This document shows, in pieces, positions 26,938 to 35,985 of a stretch of DNA of 64,000 bases. The DNA comes from REEB95 sp963762425. Lineage in GTDB: Bacteria; Pseudomonadota; Alphaproteobacteria; ATCC43930; CGMCC-115725. The DNA is taken from contig CAVXKY010000012.1 in assembly GCA_963762425.1 (NCBI GenBank), forward strand, positions 59,640 to 123,639, in the 5' to 3' direction. A model generated the notes under the pieces. The model did not search any database, was not told the origin of the DNA, and worked only from the letters and a program-made list of their open reading frames with translations. The position numbers were made by a program, and so were the translations under genes. How positions within the stretch are numbered: the first letter of the stretch is position 1; every line of letters starts with the position of its first letter.

Positions 26938-27935
26938 CCGGCTGCGCGCGCCAGCGCGGCCTTGAAGGTTTCCTTATCGACGTTTCCGCCCGAGGCTATG
27001 ACCGCGACGGTCTTGCCGCGCCATTCGTGTTTGCGCGCCAGCACCGCGGCCAGCGCCACGGCGCCGCCCGGCTCCAGCACCAGCTTGTAATCGGCGAATG
27101 CCATCGCCATGGCGCGGCAGGTTTGATCGTCGCTGGCGGTTTGGCCGCCGTCCACCAGACGCCGCGCGATGGCGAAGGGAATGACGCCGGGCGAAGGCGC
27201 CAGCAGGCAATCGCAGATCGAGCGCGCGGCCGGATCGTTGGCGAGAATCCGGCCGGCTTCGAGCGAGCGGCGCATGTCGTCCACGGTTTCCGGTTCGGCG
27301 GCATAGACCGCCGTTCCCGGGCTTGTCCCTTTGACCGCGAGCGCCACCCCCGCGACCAGCCCGCCGCCGCTGCACGGCGCTAGCACGGCGTCGAGACGCA
27401 GCCCCATCGCGCGCGCCTGTTGCGCCAATTCGAGCCCGGCCGTGCCCTGTCCGGCGATCACGCGCGCGTCGTCATAGGGCGGAATCAACGCGGCGCCGCG
27501 CTCGGATGACAGGCGTCCGGCAATCGCCTCGCGGCTTTCCTTGTAGCGGTCGTAAAACACCAGTTCGGCGCCGTAAGCCCTGGTATTGGCGGCCTTGATC
27601 GCCGGCGCGTCCGCCGGCATGACGATGATGGCGGGCAGGCCCAGCAATTGCGCCGCCGCGGCCACGCCCTGGGCGTGATTGCCCGAGGAATAGGCCACCA
27701 CGCCGCGCTGGCGCGCGTCCTTGCCGAGCGACAACAGTGCGTTCAAGGCGCCGCGGAACTTGAAGGAGCCGGTGCGTTGCAGGCTTTCCGCCTTGATCAG
27801 AAGATTGAATCCCAGCCGCGCATCAACCGCGGGCGAAGACAAAAGCGGCGTCGTCACGATGTAAGGCGCGATCCGCGCCGCAGCCTCCGCGATTTCGGCG
27901 GCCCCGGGCGGCGCCGGGGTCTTATCCTCGGGCAT
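26934..27935 (-). CDS. Threonine/serine dehydratase-family PLP enzyme
   Basis: A fold-type II PLP enzyme of 333 residues. The PLP lysine lies in SLQRTGSFKFRGALNAL (near residue 61). The phosphate-binding glycine loop is APCSGGGLVAGVAL, and AYSSGNHAQGVA is the substrate-side asparagine loop. It lacks the C-terminal regulatory ACT domain of biosynthetic IlvA, so it resembles catabolic threonine dehydratases or 3-hydroxyaspartate dehydratases. The ATG start overlaps the HAD gene stop (TGATG). Its stop overlaps the convergent bactofilin stop through CTAG. The exact substrate is unresolved. Confidence 0.88.
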   Translation of the reverse strand: MPEDKTPAPPGAAEIAEAAARIAPYIVTTPLLSSPAVDARLGFNLLIKAESLQRTGSFKFRGALNALLSLGKDARQRGVVAYSSGNHAQGVAAAAQLLGLPAIIVMPADAPAIKAANTRAYGAELVFYDRYKESREAIAGRLSSERGAALIPPYDDARVIAGQGTAGLELAQQARAMGLRLDAVLAPCSGGGLVAGVALAVKGTSPGTAVYAAEPETVDDMRRSLEAGRILANDPAARSICDCLLAPSPGVIPFAIARRLVDGGQTASDDQTCRAMAMAFADYKLVLEPGGAVALAAVLARKHEWRGKTVAVIASGGNVDKETFKAALARAAG

Positions 27936-28621
27936 CAGAGCCCCAATAACGCCGGCAGACCGGCGAGCGATTGGATCTCGGCGGCGGGGGAGGCGGGCAG
28001 GCGCTCGGGCTTGGCGGAGGATCGGTTGACCCAGGCCACCTTGAATCCATACAGCGCCCCGCCCGCCGCGTCCCAGGCATTGGACGAGACGAAGCATATT
28101 TTCTCCGGGGCCAAGCCGAGGCGCTTGGTCACGAGCGCGTAAACGCTGGGATGCGGCTTGTAGATGCCGCAATCCTCGACCGAAATCACGTGTTCGAGGA
28201 GATCGCCGATGCCGGCCGACTTGACCGCGGCCGCGAGCATCGTGGGCGAGCCATTGGACAGGATGGCGGCGGGCCGGCCGGCGCGCTTCAAGGCTTCGAG
28301 CGTGGCCTTGGCGTCGGGATAGGCCGACAGCACGAGATAAAGCTCCATCAGCCGCGTCCGCAGACCGGCGTCTTCCACGCCGAGCGTTTCCATGGCGTAG
28401 TCGAGCGCCTCGCCGGTCACCTGCCAGAAATCCGCGTGGCGGCCCATCAGGCTCCTGAGCCAGGAATATTCGAGCTGCTTGGTGCGCCAAAGCGCGGCGA
28501 GAGGATCGGCCTTGGGCCCCAGCGTGTCGCGGCATCGCCTGGCCGCCGAAGTCACGTCCAGCAGCGTGCCATAGGCGTCGAACACGCAGGCCGAAGTCGA
28601 TGACAGGGCCGGATGCGCCAT
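27935..28621 (-). CDS. Haloacid dehalogenase, type II
   Basis: A HAD-superfamily hydrolase of 228 residues related to (S)-2-haloacid dehalogenases. The nucleophile aspartate is in CVFDAYGTLLDV (residue 14 or so), the motif II serine in ILSNGSP, the motif III lysine in CGIYKPHPSVY and the acidic motif in FVSSNAWDAAGG, which is diagnostic of the type II dehalogenase group. Whether the natural substrate is halogenated is not known. It is translationally coupled to the dehydratase gene and follows the transglycosylase gene by 7 bp. Confidence 0.9.
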   Translation of the reverse strand: MAHPALSSTSACVFDAYGTLLDVTSAARRCRDTLGPKADPLAALWRTKQLEYSWLRSLMGRHADFWQVTGEALDYAMETLGVEDAGLRTRLMELYLVLSAYPDAKATLEALKRAGRPAAILSNGSPTMLAAAVKSAGIGDLLEHVISVEDCGIYKPHPSVYALVTKRLGLAPEKICFVSSNAWDAAGGALYGFKVAWVNRSSAKPERLPASPAAEIQSLAGLPALLGL

Positions 28622-28628
28622 GCGCGGC

Positions 28629-30593
28629 TCAGCGCTTCAGGTCGCTGGCGAGGGTGAAGGCCAAGTTGGTCTGGCCCAGCCGCAGGCGGTAGATCTGCAA
28701 ATTCTCGAGCACGCGCTGCACGTAGTTCCGCGTCTCATCGATGGGTATCGATTCCACCCAGTCGATCACGTCGACATTGGACGAGCGCGGATCGCCGTAT
28801 TCGCGGATCCATTCATTCACCCGCGCCGGGCCGGCGTTGTAGGCGGCGACCGCCAGGACATAGGAGCCGGAAAAATCGCTGAGCAACCCGTCGATATAGG
28901 CCCGGCCCAGCGTCACGTTGTAGAGCTTGTCGGTGGTCAGTTTCTTCTTCGAAAAGGGGATGTGCAGCAGCTTGGCGACCAGGCTCGCGGTCTTGGGCAT
29001 GAGCTGCATCAGCCCGCGCGCCCCGGCATGGCTCACCGCGGCGTGGTCGAAGGCGCTCTCCTGCCGCGTCATGGCCAGCAGCAGCGGGGTTTCGACCGTG
29101 TCCTCCTTTTTCGTCTGGGGCAGATCGGGGATCGGATAGCCCTCGGCGATGAGGTTGACCCCGGCATAGCCGGCGCGCTTGGCCGCGGCCACGGCCAGGT
29201 CGGGACGGCCGATATCGATCGCCAGCCGCGTCACCAGCACGAAATCCGCCGGGGTCGAGACCGTTTCCGAAAGCTGCCGCAGGAAAGGCCGCACCGTCTC
29301 CTCCGCGTCGGCCTCGCCCAGATCGCGTGTCACCCGCACCAGCTCGCGCTGCTCGAAGGCCGCGATCTCTTCCGGCTTGGGCTTGGGTTCGTCGAGAACC
29401 GAGGCGGGTGCCGCGCCGCGCGCCTCGGCGGCAAGCTGGCCGTAATAGGTCGTCACCTTGCCGGCGGCGATGTCATACCATTTGGCGGCGAGATCGGTTT
29501 TGCCCATGGCCTCGGCCGCGCGTCCCGCCCAATAGGCGCCGCGCGATAGGCTGATCGGTAACTTCATCTCGTTGTAGAGCCGGACGAAATGGTCGTAGGC
29601 GATCTCGGGCTTGTTGAGAGAGCGCAGCGCGATCCAGCCCGAAAGGAATTCCAGTTCGGCGAAGGCCGGTCCGGTGGTGGCTTCGTGATGTTCGGCCAGG
29701 CGCAACGCCACGTCGGGCTGGTTGTCGGCCAGCGCGCGGCGCGCCACGTATTCCCGTTCGACCGCCCATTGCGTCGCGTGGTCGGGATCGGACGGCGCGG
29801 AATCGAGCAGCGCGATGGCGTCGTTGTCCATGAATTTGCGCCGGCTCCAGCGCACCAGGTCGAAGAGCAGGCCGGTGTCGTTGCGCAGATTGGGCGGCAG
29901 CTTGGCCGCCATCTGGCTGGCGTTGGATTTCAAGGCCTCCAGCGCCATGCGCGTTTCGGCCACCGCGCGCGGGCCGCTGGCCACCAGCGGCAACATGCGC
30001 TTGGCCGCCGCCGTCTGGCCGTCCCACAGCAGGCGGCTGAGCCGCTGCTCGTCGTCCACGGGGCGCAGCACGCCGCGAAAACGCTGCAACATCGATTTCT
30101 CGTCGAAGGGATTGAGGTTGCCGCCGATCCAGATCTCGCGGATGCGCGCTTGGCCCTGGTCGGCGTTGCCGGCGGCGATCATGAGTTCGGCCGCGCGCAG
30201 CTTGCCGTTGAAGCTCACCGGCGGGTGATTGGCGAACCAGGCGGTTATGTCGGCATCGCCGACGCCGGACATCGCCTCTTCGGCGCGCTCTTCCAGCATC
30301 GTCTGGCTCGGCCAGTCGGGGTGGTCGGTCATGAACTGGGTGATGTCGAAGAAGCTCGCGCCGCTGCCGCCGCGCGTCAGCGAAAGCCACTTGAGCGCCT
30401 GGGCGGGGAGCTGGTCCTGCGCCTTGTCGGCCTGGACCCAGGCCGCCCTCATGTCGCCCCGCTCGGCGGCGGCGAAGGCCGCCTGGTAAAGCTTGCGGTC
30501 GCCGTCGGACAGCGCCGCCGCGCCCGCATGCCGCGACGGGCCGAGCAAGGCGAAAAACAGGATGAAAAGACCGACGATGAACGACTTCACCAA
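28629..30593 (-). CDS. Soluble lytic murein transglycosylase (Slt70-like)
   Basis: A periplasmic peptidoglycan-cleaving enzyme of 654 residues. The signal peptide is FIVGLFILFFALLGPSRHAGA. A long alpha-helical superhelix precedes the C-terminal lysozyme-like domain. The catalytic glutamate is in LAMTRQESAFDHAAVS (near residue 512), followed by HAGARGLMQLMPKTA and AYNAGPARVNEWI. The start is TTG 30593 or GTG 30590; GGGGAG lies a suitable distance upstream. It is divergent from dapA. Confidence 0.95.
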   Translation of the reverse strand: MVKSFIVGLFILFFALLGPSRHAGAAALSDGDRKLYQAAFAAAERGDMRAAWVQADKAQDQLPAQALKWLSLTRGGSGASFFDITQFMTDHPDWPSQTMLEERAEEAMSGVGDADITAWFANHPPVSFNGKLRAAELMIAAGNADQGQARIREIWIGGNLNPFDEKSMLQRFRGVLRPVDDEQRLSRLLWDGQTAAAKRMLPLVASGPRAVAETRMALEALKSNASQMAAKLPPNLRNDTGLLFDLVRWSRRKFMDNDAIALLDSAPSDPDHATQWAVEREYVARRALADNQPDVALRLAEHHEATTGPAFAELEFLSGWIALRSLNKPEIAYDHFVRLYNEMKLPISLSRGAYWAGRAAEAMGKTDLAAKWYDIAAGKVTTYYGQLAAEARGAAPASVLDEPKPKPEEIAAFEQRELVRVTRDLGEADAEETVRPFLRQLSETVSTPADFVLVTRLAIDIGRPDLAVAAAKRAGYAGVNLIAEGYPIPDLPQTKKEDTVETPLLLAMTRQESAFDHAAVSHAGARGLMQLMPKTASLVAKLLHIPFSKKKLTTDKLYNVTLGRAYIDGLLSDFSGSYVLAVAAYNAGPARVNEWIREYGDPRSSNVDVIDWVESIPIDETRNYVQRVLENLQIYRLRLGQTNLAFTLASDLKR

Positions 30594-30759
30594 CGCAACA
30601 CTCCCCCGGCCCCCGTCTTCCCTCTGCGAGGCGCAATCCCTAGTTTAACGGCCGAAGCGGCCGCTGTCAGGCGAATGGTTGCGGTCGGCGCCGCTGGGGG
30701 TCTATTTTGAGGCCCAGGGGCCGGTTTGGATCGGACTGGGCCGGGCCCTGGAGGTCAAA

Positions 30760-31635
30760 ATGTTCAAGGGTTCCTTGGTCGCGCTCATCACGCCCTTCCG
30801 CAACGGCGCGGTGGACGAGAAGGCGTTCCAGAGCTTCGTCGACTGGCAGATCGGCCAGGGCACGCAAGGCGTGGTGCCGTGCGGCACCACCGGCGAGTCT
30901 CCGACCTTGAGCCATGCCGAACACAAGCGCGTGGTCGAGCTGTGCGTCGAGGCGGCGAAAGGCCGCGTGCCCGTGGTCGCGGGCACTGGCTCCAACTGCA
31001 CCGCCGAGGCGATCGAGTTGACGGCTCACGCCAAGCAGGCCGGCGCTGACGCGGCGCTGATCGTCACGCCCTATTACAACAAGCCGACCCAGGAAGGGTT
31101 GTATCAGCACTACAAGGCGATCAACGACGCGGTCGACCTGCCGTTCCTGATCTACAACATTCCGGGACGCTGCGTCGTCGACATGAGCGTCGCCACCATG
31201 GCGCGGTTGGCCAAGCTGCCCCGCGTGATCGGGGTCAAGGACGCGACCAACGATTTGGCGCGACCGTTGAAGACGCGCGCGGTGATGGGCAAGGATTTCT
31301 GCATGCTGTCGGGCGAGGACGCGACCGCGCTGGCCTTCCTGGCGCAGGGCGGCGATGGCTGCATTTCGGTCACCGCCAATGTGGCGCCGCGCGCCTGCGC
31401 GGAAATGCACGCGGCCTGGCAGAAGGGCGACGCCAAGCACGCGATCGAGATCAACAACCGGCTCGGCGCCCTCCACGAGGCGTTGTTCGTCGAAACCAGC
31501 CCGGCGCCGGTCAAATACGCGGCGTCGCTGTTGGACAAATCCACGCCCGAGGTGCGCTTGCCCTTGGTCGCGGCGAGCGCCGAGGCCCAGGCCCGGGTCA
31601 AAAGCGCGATGCGCTCCGCCGGTCTGCTGAACTAG
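30760..31635 (+). CDS. dapA: 4-hydroxy-tetrahydrodipicolinate synthase
   Basis: It condenses pyruvate with aspartate semialdehyde, the first committed step to diaminopimelate and lysine. The protein has 291 residues with GVVPCGTTGESPTL, the catalytic tyrosine region LIVTPYYNKPTQEGLY and the Schiff-base lysine in RVIGVKDATND. ATG 30760 is preceded by GGAGG at 30750-30754; the longer in-frame option has no ribosome site. It sits next to smpB (7 bp), a common neighbour pair in alphaproteobacteria. It supplies peptidoglycan precursors. Confidence 0.97.
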   Translation: MFKGSLVALITPFRNGAVDEKAFQSFVDWQIGQGTQGVVPCGTTGESPTLSHAEHKRVVELCVEAAKGRVPVVAGTGSNCTAEAIELTAHAKQAGADAALIVTPYYNKPTQEGLYQHYKAINDAVDLPFLIYNIPGRCVVDMSVATMARLAKLPRVIGVKDATNDLARPLKTRAVMGKDFCMLSGEDATALAFLAQGGDGCISVTANVAPRACAEMHAAWQKGDAKHAIEINNRLGALHEALFVETSPAPVKYAASLLDKSTPEVRLPLVAASAEAQARVKSAMRSAGLLN

Positions 31636-31642
31636 GGCTTCC

Positions 31643-32107
31643 ATGGCGCTCCGCGGCGACGAGCGATACGTCGCGCAAAACCGCCGCGCGCGGCATGACT
31701 ACCTGATCGAGAACACGCTCGAGGCCGGCATGATGCTGACCGGCACCGAGGTCAAGGTGCTGCGCAAGGGCCTGGCCTCGATCGCCGAGGCCTATGCCAC
31801 CGAGAAGGACGGCAAGATCTATCTCTTGAATTCGCATTTCCCGATCTATGCCTCGGCGCGGGTCAATCACGAGCCGCGCCGGCCGCGCCTGTTGCTGCTG
31901 CACAATCGCGAGATCGACAAACTCCTGGGCGCGGTGAAGCGCGACGGCGTCACGCTCATTCCGCTGGCGATCTATTTCAACGAACGCGGCAAGGCCAAGC
32001 TGCAATTGGGCCTGGCCAAGGGGAAGCGCAAGGCCGACAAGCGCCAGGCCGAGAAGGAGCGCGACTGGCAGCGCGACCGGGCCCGGCTGATGCGCGACAA
32101 GGGCTAG
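31643..32107 (+). CDS. smpB: SsrA-binding protein SmpB
   Basis: It binds tmRNA and delivers it to stalled ribosomes. The protein has 154 residues: N-terminal AQNRRARHDYLIENTLEAGM, then GTEVKVLRKG, AYATEKDGKIYLLNSHF and the lysine-rich tail GLAKGKRKADKRQAEKERDW that enters the mRNA channel. The stop overlaps the convergent uracil-DNA glycosylase stop through CTAG. No tmRNA gene is seen nearby. Confidence 0.97.
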   Translation: MALRGDERYVAQNRRARHDYLIENTLEAGMMLTGTEVKVLRKGLASIAEAYATEKDGKIYLLNSHFPIYASARVNHEPRRPRLLLLHNREIDKLLGAVKRDGVTLIPLAIYFNERGKAKLQLGLAKGKRKADKRQAEKERDWQRDRARLMRDKG

Positions 32108-32751
32108 GCGAGGCGCTTTTTCAATTCCCCGAACACGGTTTCGAACATGGCTTCCGTCAGCCGGCCGGTGTTGGTGTTGAGCCGCGAGCAGTGATAGCTG
32201 TCGGCGAGCCACGGCGCGGATCCAATCGCGTGCAGCGCGCCGTGGCGGAAGGGGAAATCCCCCTTGCGCTGCCGCAAGGCCGAGAGCGCGGCGTTGTGCG
32301 CGATCTGGCCCAGCGCCAATATCGCCCTCAATTTCGGCATGGACGCGATTTCGGCCGCGAGAAAACCGCCGCAGGATTTGATCTCGCCCGGCTCGGGCTT
32401 GTTCTCGGGCGGCACGCAGCGCACCGCGTTGGTGACGCGGCAGTCGATCAGCGAAAATCCGTCATCGGCGCGTTCGGCGTATTCGCCCCGGGCGAAACCG
32501 AACTTCTTCAGCGTCGTATAAAGCAGATCGCCGGCGTAATCGCCGGTGAAGGGACGGCCGGTGCGGTTGGCGCCCCTCAAGCCCGGCGCCAGTCCGACGA
32601 TCAGCAGCCGCGCCGAAACTTCGCCGAAAGACGGCACCGGTGCGTTGAACCAATCGGGGTTCGCCTGGCGCTGCTTGGCGCGGAACGCGGCGAGGCGCGG
32701 GCAGAGCGGGCAGTCGCGTCCCGGCTCCGTCCTCCCCCCGGAAGCGGTCAC
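32104..32751 (-). CDS. Uracil-DNA glycosylase, family 5 (UDGb)-like
   Basis: A base-excision repair enzyme of 215 residues. An N-terminal iron-sulfur-type cysteine pair (CPLCPRL, 14-20), motif A-like GLAPGLRGANRTGRPFTGDYAG, further cysteines (VRCVPP, IKSCGGF) and the C-terminal HCSRLNTNTGRLT match the UDGb group. GTG 32751 overlaps the NYN gene stop (GTGA), so it is translationally coupled. Upstream in-frame sequence belongs to the other gene's shadow. Confidence 0.87.
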   Translation of the reverse strand: MTASGGRTEPGRDCPLCPRLAAFRAKQRQANPDWFNAPVPSFGEVSARLLIVGLAPGLRGANRTGRPFTGDYAGDLLYTTLKKFGFARGEYAERADDGFSLIDCRVTNAVRCVPPENKPEPGEIKSCGGFLAAEIASMPKLRAILALGQIAHNAALSALRQRKGDFPFRHGALHAIGSAPWLADSYHCSRLNTNTGRLTEAMFETVFGELKKRLA

Positions 32752-33323
32752 GCGTTGCTGTCGCTCATCACCGGAGCGCGCACCGCGTCGTCGCGGTGGT
32801 GGCGCATGATCTGCGGCGCCAAATCCTGAAGCTCGACGAACACGTCGGCCTGGCGGCGCAACTCGTCCGCGATCATCGGCGGGGCCGAGCGGATGGTCGA
32901 CACCACGGTGACGCGCACGCCCTTCTTCTGCACCGCTTCGACCAGGCGGCGGAAATCGCCGTCGCCCGAGAACAGCACGATATGGTCGAGGAACTGCGCC
33001 ATCTCCATCACGTCGATGGCGAGCTCGATGTCCATGTTCCCCTTCACCTTCCGCCGCCCCATGGCGTCGGTGAATTCCTTGGTCGGCTTGGTGACCATGG
33101 TATAGCCGTTGTAGTCGAGCCAATCGACCAGCGGCCGCAAGGGCGAATAATCCTGTTCCTCGATCAATGCGGTATAATAGAAGGCGCGTATCAGCCGGCC
33201 CTTTTCGCCGAACAGTTCCAGGAGCCGCTTGTAGTCGATATCGAACCCCAAGGAACGAGCGGCGGCGTGAAGATTGGCGCCGTCAATGAACAATGCAATT
33301 CTTTCTTCGGGATAAAATGTCAT
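32748..33323 (-). CDS. NYN domain (LabA/DUF88) putative ribonuclease
   Basis: A PIN-like nuclease-fold protein of about 191 residues. Acidic residues expected for metal binding are in IALFIDGANLHAAA, NMDIELAIDVMEMA and IVLFSGDGDFRRLVEAVQKK. ATG 33323 starts MTFYPEER; a TTG two codons earlier is possible. Members process or degrade RNA, but the targets are unknown. It forms a two-gene unit with the uracil-DNA glycosylase and is divergent from folK. Confidence 0.87.
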   Translation of the reverse strand: MTFYPEERIALFIDGANLHAAARSLGFDIDYKRLLELFGEKGRLIRAFYYTALIEEQDYSPLRPLVDWLDYNGYTMVTKPTKEFTDAMGRRKVKGNMDIELAIDVMEMAQFLDHIVLFSGDGDFRRLVEAVQKKGVRVTVVSTIRSAPPMIADELRRQADVFVELQDLAPQIMRHHRDDAVRAPVMSDSNA

Positions 33324-33426
33324 GTGCAAACTCCATCAATGTCCAAAACATGCCGGGTACTTATCCGGCGGGCTGATTTGACTTCCTCGCGCGCTCCGCG
33401 TCAATACGCGATGCGGGAGAATTGAC

Positions 33427-33930
33427 GTGATCTTAATCGCCTTTGGCGCGAATCAACCCAGTGCCCTGGGACCGCCCCGGCTGACGATCGAAGCCGCGAT
33501 GGCTAATCTCGATCAAGAAGCCGGCAAAATTATGGCACGTTCCCGATTTTACCGCTCGGCTCCCGTCCCGATTTCTGCGCAACCCTGGTATGTGAACGCG
33601 ATAGTTTCAATCGAAACGCAGCTTCAACCTGAATTATTGTTAAACTTGTTGCATGGCATCGAGACACATTTGGGCCGCGTGCGGCGCGAAAAAAACGAGG
33701 CGCGGGTGATCGACCTCGATTTGCTCGATTATAATGGTTTCATCCGCGACCGGCCGCCCATCCTGCCGCATCCGCGGATGCATGAGCGCGCTTTCGTGCT
33801 GCTGCCGCTGGCCGAGATCGCGCCCGGCTGGAAACATCCCATTCTCGGCCTTTCGGCCGGGCAATTGCTCGCGCGTCTGCCCCCGGGCCAGACCGCGGAG
33901 CCGATCGAGGGACCGGTCGAGGACAGGTGA
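33427..33930 (+). CDS. folK: Hydroxymethyldihydropterin pyrophosphokinase
   Basis: It activates 6-hydroxymethyl-dihydropterin with ATP, between FolB and FolP. The protein has 167 residues with IAFGANQP, SRFYRSAPV, QPWYVNAIV, ETHLGRVRREKNEARVIDLD (the ATP and metal site) and LPHPRMHERAFVLLPLAEIAP. The start is GTG 33427. It is not next to folB/folP, which lie 17 kb upstream. pyrE follows. Confidence 0.95.
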   Translation: MILIAFGANQPSALGPPRLTIEAAMANLDQEAGKIMARSRFYRSAPVPISAQPWYVNAIVSIETQLQPELLLNLLHGIETHLGRVRREKNEARVIDLDLLDYNGFIRDRPPILPHPRMHERAFVLLPLAEIAPGWKHPILGLSAGQLLARLPPGQTAEPIEGPVEDR

Positions 33931-33961
33931 CAGGCTTATCCTCGCGCGCTATGGATCAACC

Positions 33962-34516
33962 ATGAGCCAAGGCAAGCGGGAGCGGCTGCGCGACATCATC
34001 GCCCGGGAATCGCTGCTCACCGGCGACAACTTCACCCTCGCCTCGGGCAAGAGCAGCGGCTACTTCTTCGACATGAAGAAGACCATGTTCCATCCCGAAG
34101 GGGCGTCGCTGACCGCCGATCTGATCTTCGAGGCGATCAAGGACGACAAGGACGTGGCCTATATCGGCGGGCTCGAAATGGGCGCGGTGCCGGTGATCGC
34201 GGGCGTGTGCCTGCGCAGCTGGCCGGAACGGCCGATCTCGGGCTTTTTCGTGCGCAAACAGGTCAAGGATCACGGCACGGCCAAGCTGATCGACGGCAGG
34301 CTGGAGCCGGGCAGCCGCGTCATACTCCTTGAAGACGTAACGACAACCGGCGGCTCGGTGATGAAGGCGGTCGAGGCCGTCCGCTCCCAGGGCTGCAATG
34401 TGAAGAAGATCGTCACCATCGTCGACCGGCTGGAAGGCGCGCGCGCCAACCTCAAGAAGGAAGGGCTGGAGCTGGTCGCGCTCTACACCCGCGACGATTT
34501 CGCGCCCAAGAAGTAG
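33962..34516 (+). CDS. pyrE: Orotate phosphoribosyltransferase
   Basis: It transfers phosphoribose from PRPP to orotate in pyrimidine synthesis. The protein has 184 residues with FTLASGKSSGYFFDMKKTMF, GGLEMGAVPVIAGV, the catalytic loop FVRKQVKDHGT and the PRPP motif RVILLEDVTTTGGSVMKAV. ATG 33962 fits the family start (SQGKRERLRDIIARESLL). It is a standalone pyr gene here; pyrH lies far downstream with frr. Confidence 0.95.
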   Translation: MSQGKRERLRDIIARESLLTGDNFTLASGKSSGYFFDMKKTMFHPEGASLTADLIFEAIKDDKDVAYIGGLEMGAVPVIAGVCLRSWPERPISGFFVRKQVKDHGTAKLIDGRLEPGSRVILLEDVTTTGGSVMKAVEAVRSQGCNVKKIVTIVDRLEGARANLKKEGLELVALYTRDDFAPKK

Positions 34517-34658
34517 CCCACGGTAATCTATTGTTAACCATGCCGGCGCTTGCGGGCTCGCCCGCGCGCCGGACCCTCACCCGATATTAAGGAAATAGCC
34601 GCTTAATGGCGGGGCCAACCCGTTTTTGGGGGCCCGTTTTCAGGGGCGCGCGATCCGC

Positions 34659-35972
34659 ATGCGTATTTCGGTTTTCGGCATGGGCTATGTCGGCACGGTT
34701 TCGGCCGCGTGTTTCGCCGAGCTCGGCCACGACGTCACCGGCGTCGACGTCAATCCGCGCAAGGTGGAGATGCTCAATCGCGGTCTATCGCCGGTGGTGG
34801 AAGAGGGGATCGACGAGGCGGTCCAGGCCGGGGTCAAGGCCGGCCGTCTGCGCGCGACCTCAGACGCCAACGGCGCGGTGCTGCAAAGCGACATCTCGCT
34901 CATTTCCGTCGGCACGCCGATGAACCGCAACGGCGCGTCCGATCTCTCGGCGCTCGACGCGGTGGTCGGCCATATCGGCCGCGCGCTCCGGCACAAGAAC
35001 GGGCCGCACACCGTGGTGCTGCGCTCGACCGTGCCGCCCGGCACCACCGAAACCCGCGTCCTGCCCGCGCTCCACGCGCAATCGGGCCGCGAGGGCGACA
35101 GCGGCCTGGCGGTCGCCTTCAATCCCGAATTTCTGCGCGAAGGCTGCTCGGTCAAGGATTTCCGCAATCCCCCCTTCACCATCGCCGGCAGCCCGAGCGA
35201 GGCCGGATACCGCGCGGTCGAGGAGCTTTATCGCGGGATTTCCGCGCCCTTCATCCGTACCACCACCGCCATCGCCAAATCCGTGAAGTGCCTGTCCAAT
35301 GCCTTCCATGCGGTCAAGATCACCTTCGCCAACGAGGCCGGCGTGCTGCTGAAGAGCCTGGGCATCGACCCGCAAGAGGCGATGCGCGTCTTCTGCGAGG
35401 ATCGCCAGCTCAACATTTCCTCAGCATATCTCCGGCCCGGCTTCGCCTTCGGCGGCTCGTGCCTCCCCAAGGACGTGGCCGCGCTGGCCGCGCTCGCAAA
35501 GGCGCGCGATCTCGACCTGCCTTTCCTGTCGCATGTTTTGGCGGCCAACGAAGCGCACATCGCCCGCGCGCTCGATGCCGTGCTCAAACACAAGCGCGGC
35601 AAGGTGGCGCTGCTGGGCCTCGCCTTCAAGCCCGGCACCGACGATTTGCGCGATTCGCCCTTCGTCTATCTGGCCGAAAGGCTGATCGGCAAGGGCTACG
35701 AGCTCGCGATCTTCGACCGCAACGTCCATGCCGCCAAGCTCCTGGGCAAGAACCGCGAATTCATCGACCAGGAAATCCCGCATTTCGAGCGGCTGCTGTC
35801 GCCCGATCTGGTTCATGCGCTCGAAGGCGCAGTCATCATCGTCATCGGCCACGCCTCGCGCGCCGACATCGAGCATGTGAAGGCCCATCACGCCGGCCGT
35901 CCGGTGCTCGATCTCCAGGGCGTCAAGGAACTGCGCGAGCAGCATGGCGTGGTCTACCAATCTCTCTGTTGA
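34659..35972 (+). CDS. UDP-glucose/GDP-mannose dehydrogenase family protein (AlgD-like)
   Basis: An NAD-dependent four-electron sugar-nucleotide dehydrogenase that makes a uronic acid donor. The protein has 437 residues with a Rossmann start MRISVFGMGYVGTVSAACFA, GTPMNRNGASDL, FNPEFLREGCSVKDF, the catalytic cysteine in FAFGGSCLPKDVAAL and the C-terminal LLGLAFKPGTDDLRDSP. The NPEFLREG-CSVKD and GGSCLPKD forms resemble GDP-mannose 6-dehydrogenase more than typical Ugd. TTAACCAT lies upstream (34534-34541). A glycosyltransferase follows, so an exopolysaccharide role is likely. Confidence 0.87.
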   Translation: MRISVFGMGYVGTVSAACFAELGHDVTGVDVNPRKVEMLNRGLSPVVEEGIDEAVQAGVKAGRLRATSDANGAVLQSDISLISVGTPMNRNGASDLSALDAVVGHIGRALRHKNGPHTVVLRSTVPPGTTETRVLPALHAQSGREGDSGLAVAFNPEFLREGCSVKDFRNPPFTIAGSPSEAGYRAVEELYRGISAPFIRTTTAIAKSVKCLSNAFHAVKITFANEAGVLLKSLGIDPQEAMRVFCEDRQLNISSAYLRPGFAFGGSCLPKDVAALAALAKARDLDLPFLSHVLAANEAHIARALDAVLKHKRGKVALLGLAFKPGTDDLRDSPFVYLAERLIGKGYELAIFDRNVHAAKLLGKNREFIDQEIPHFERLLSPDLVHALEGAVIIVIGHASRADIEHVKAHHAGRPVLDLQGVKELREQHGVVYQSLC

Positions 35973-35985
35973 TGGCGCCCCGCTG

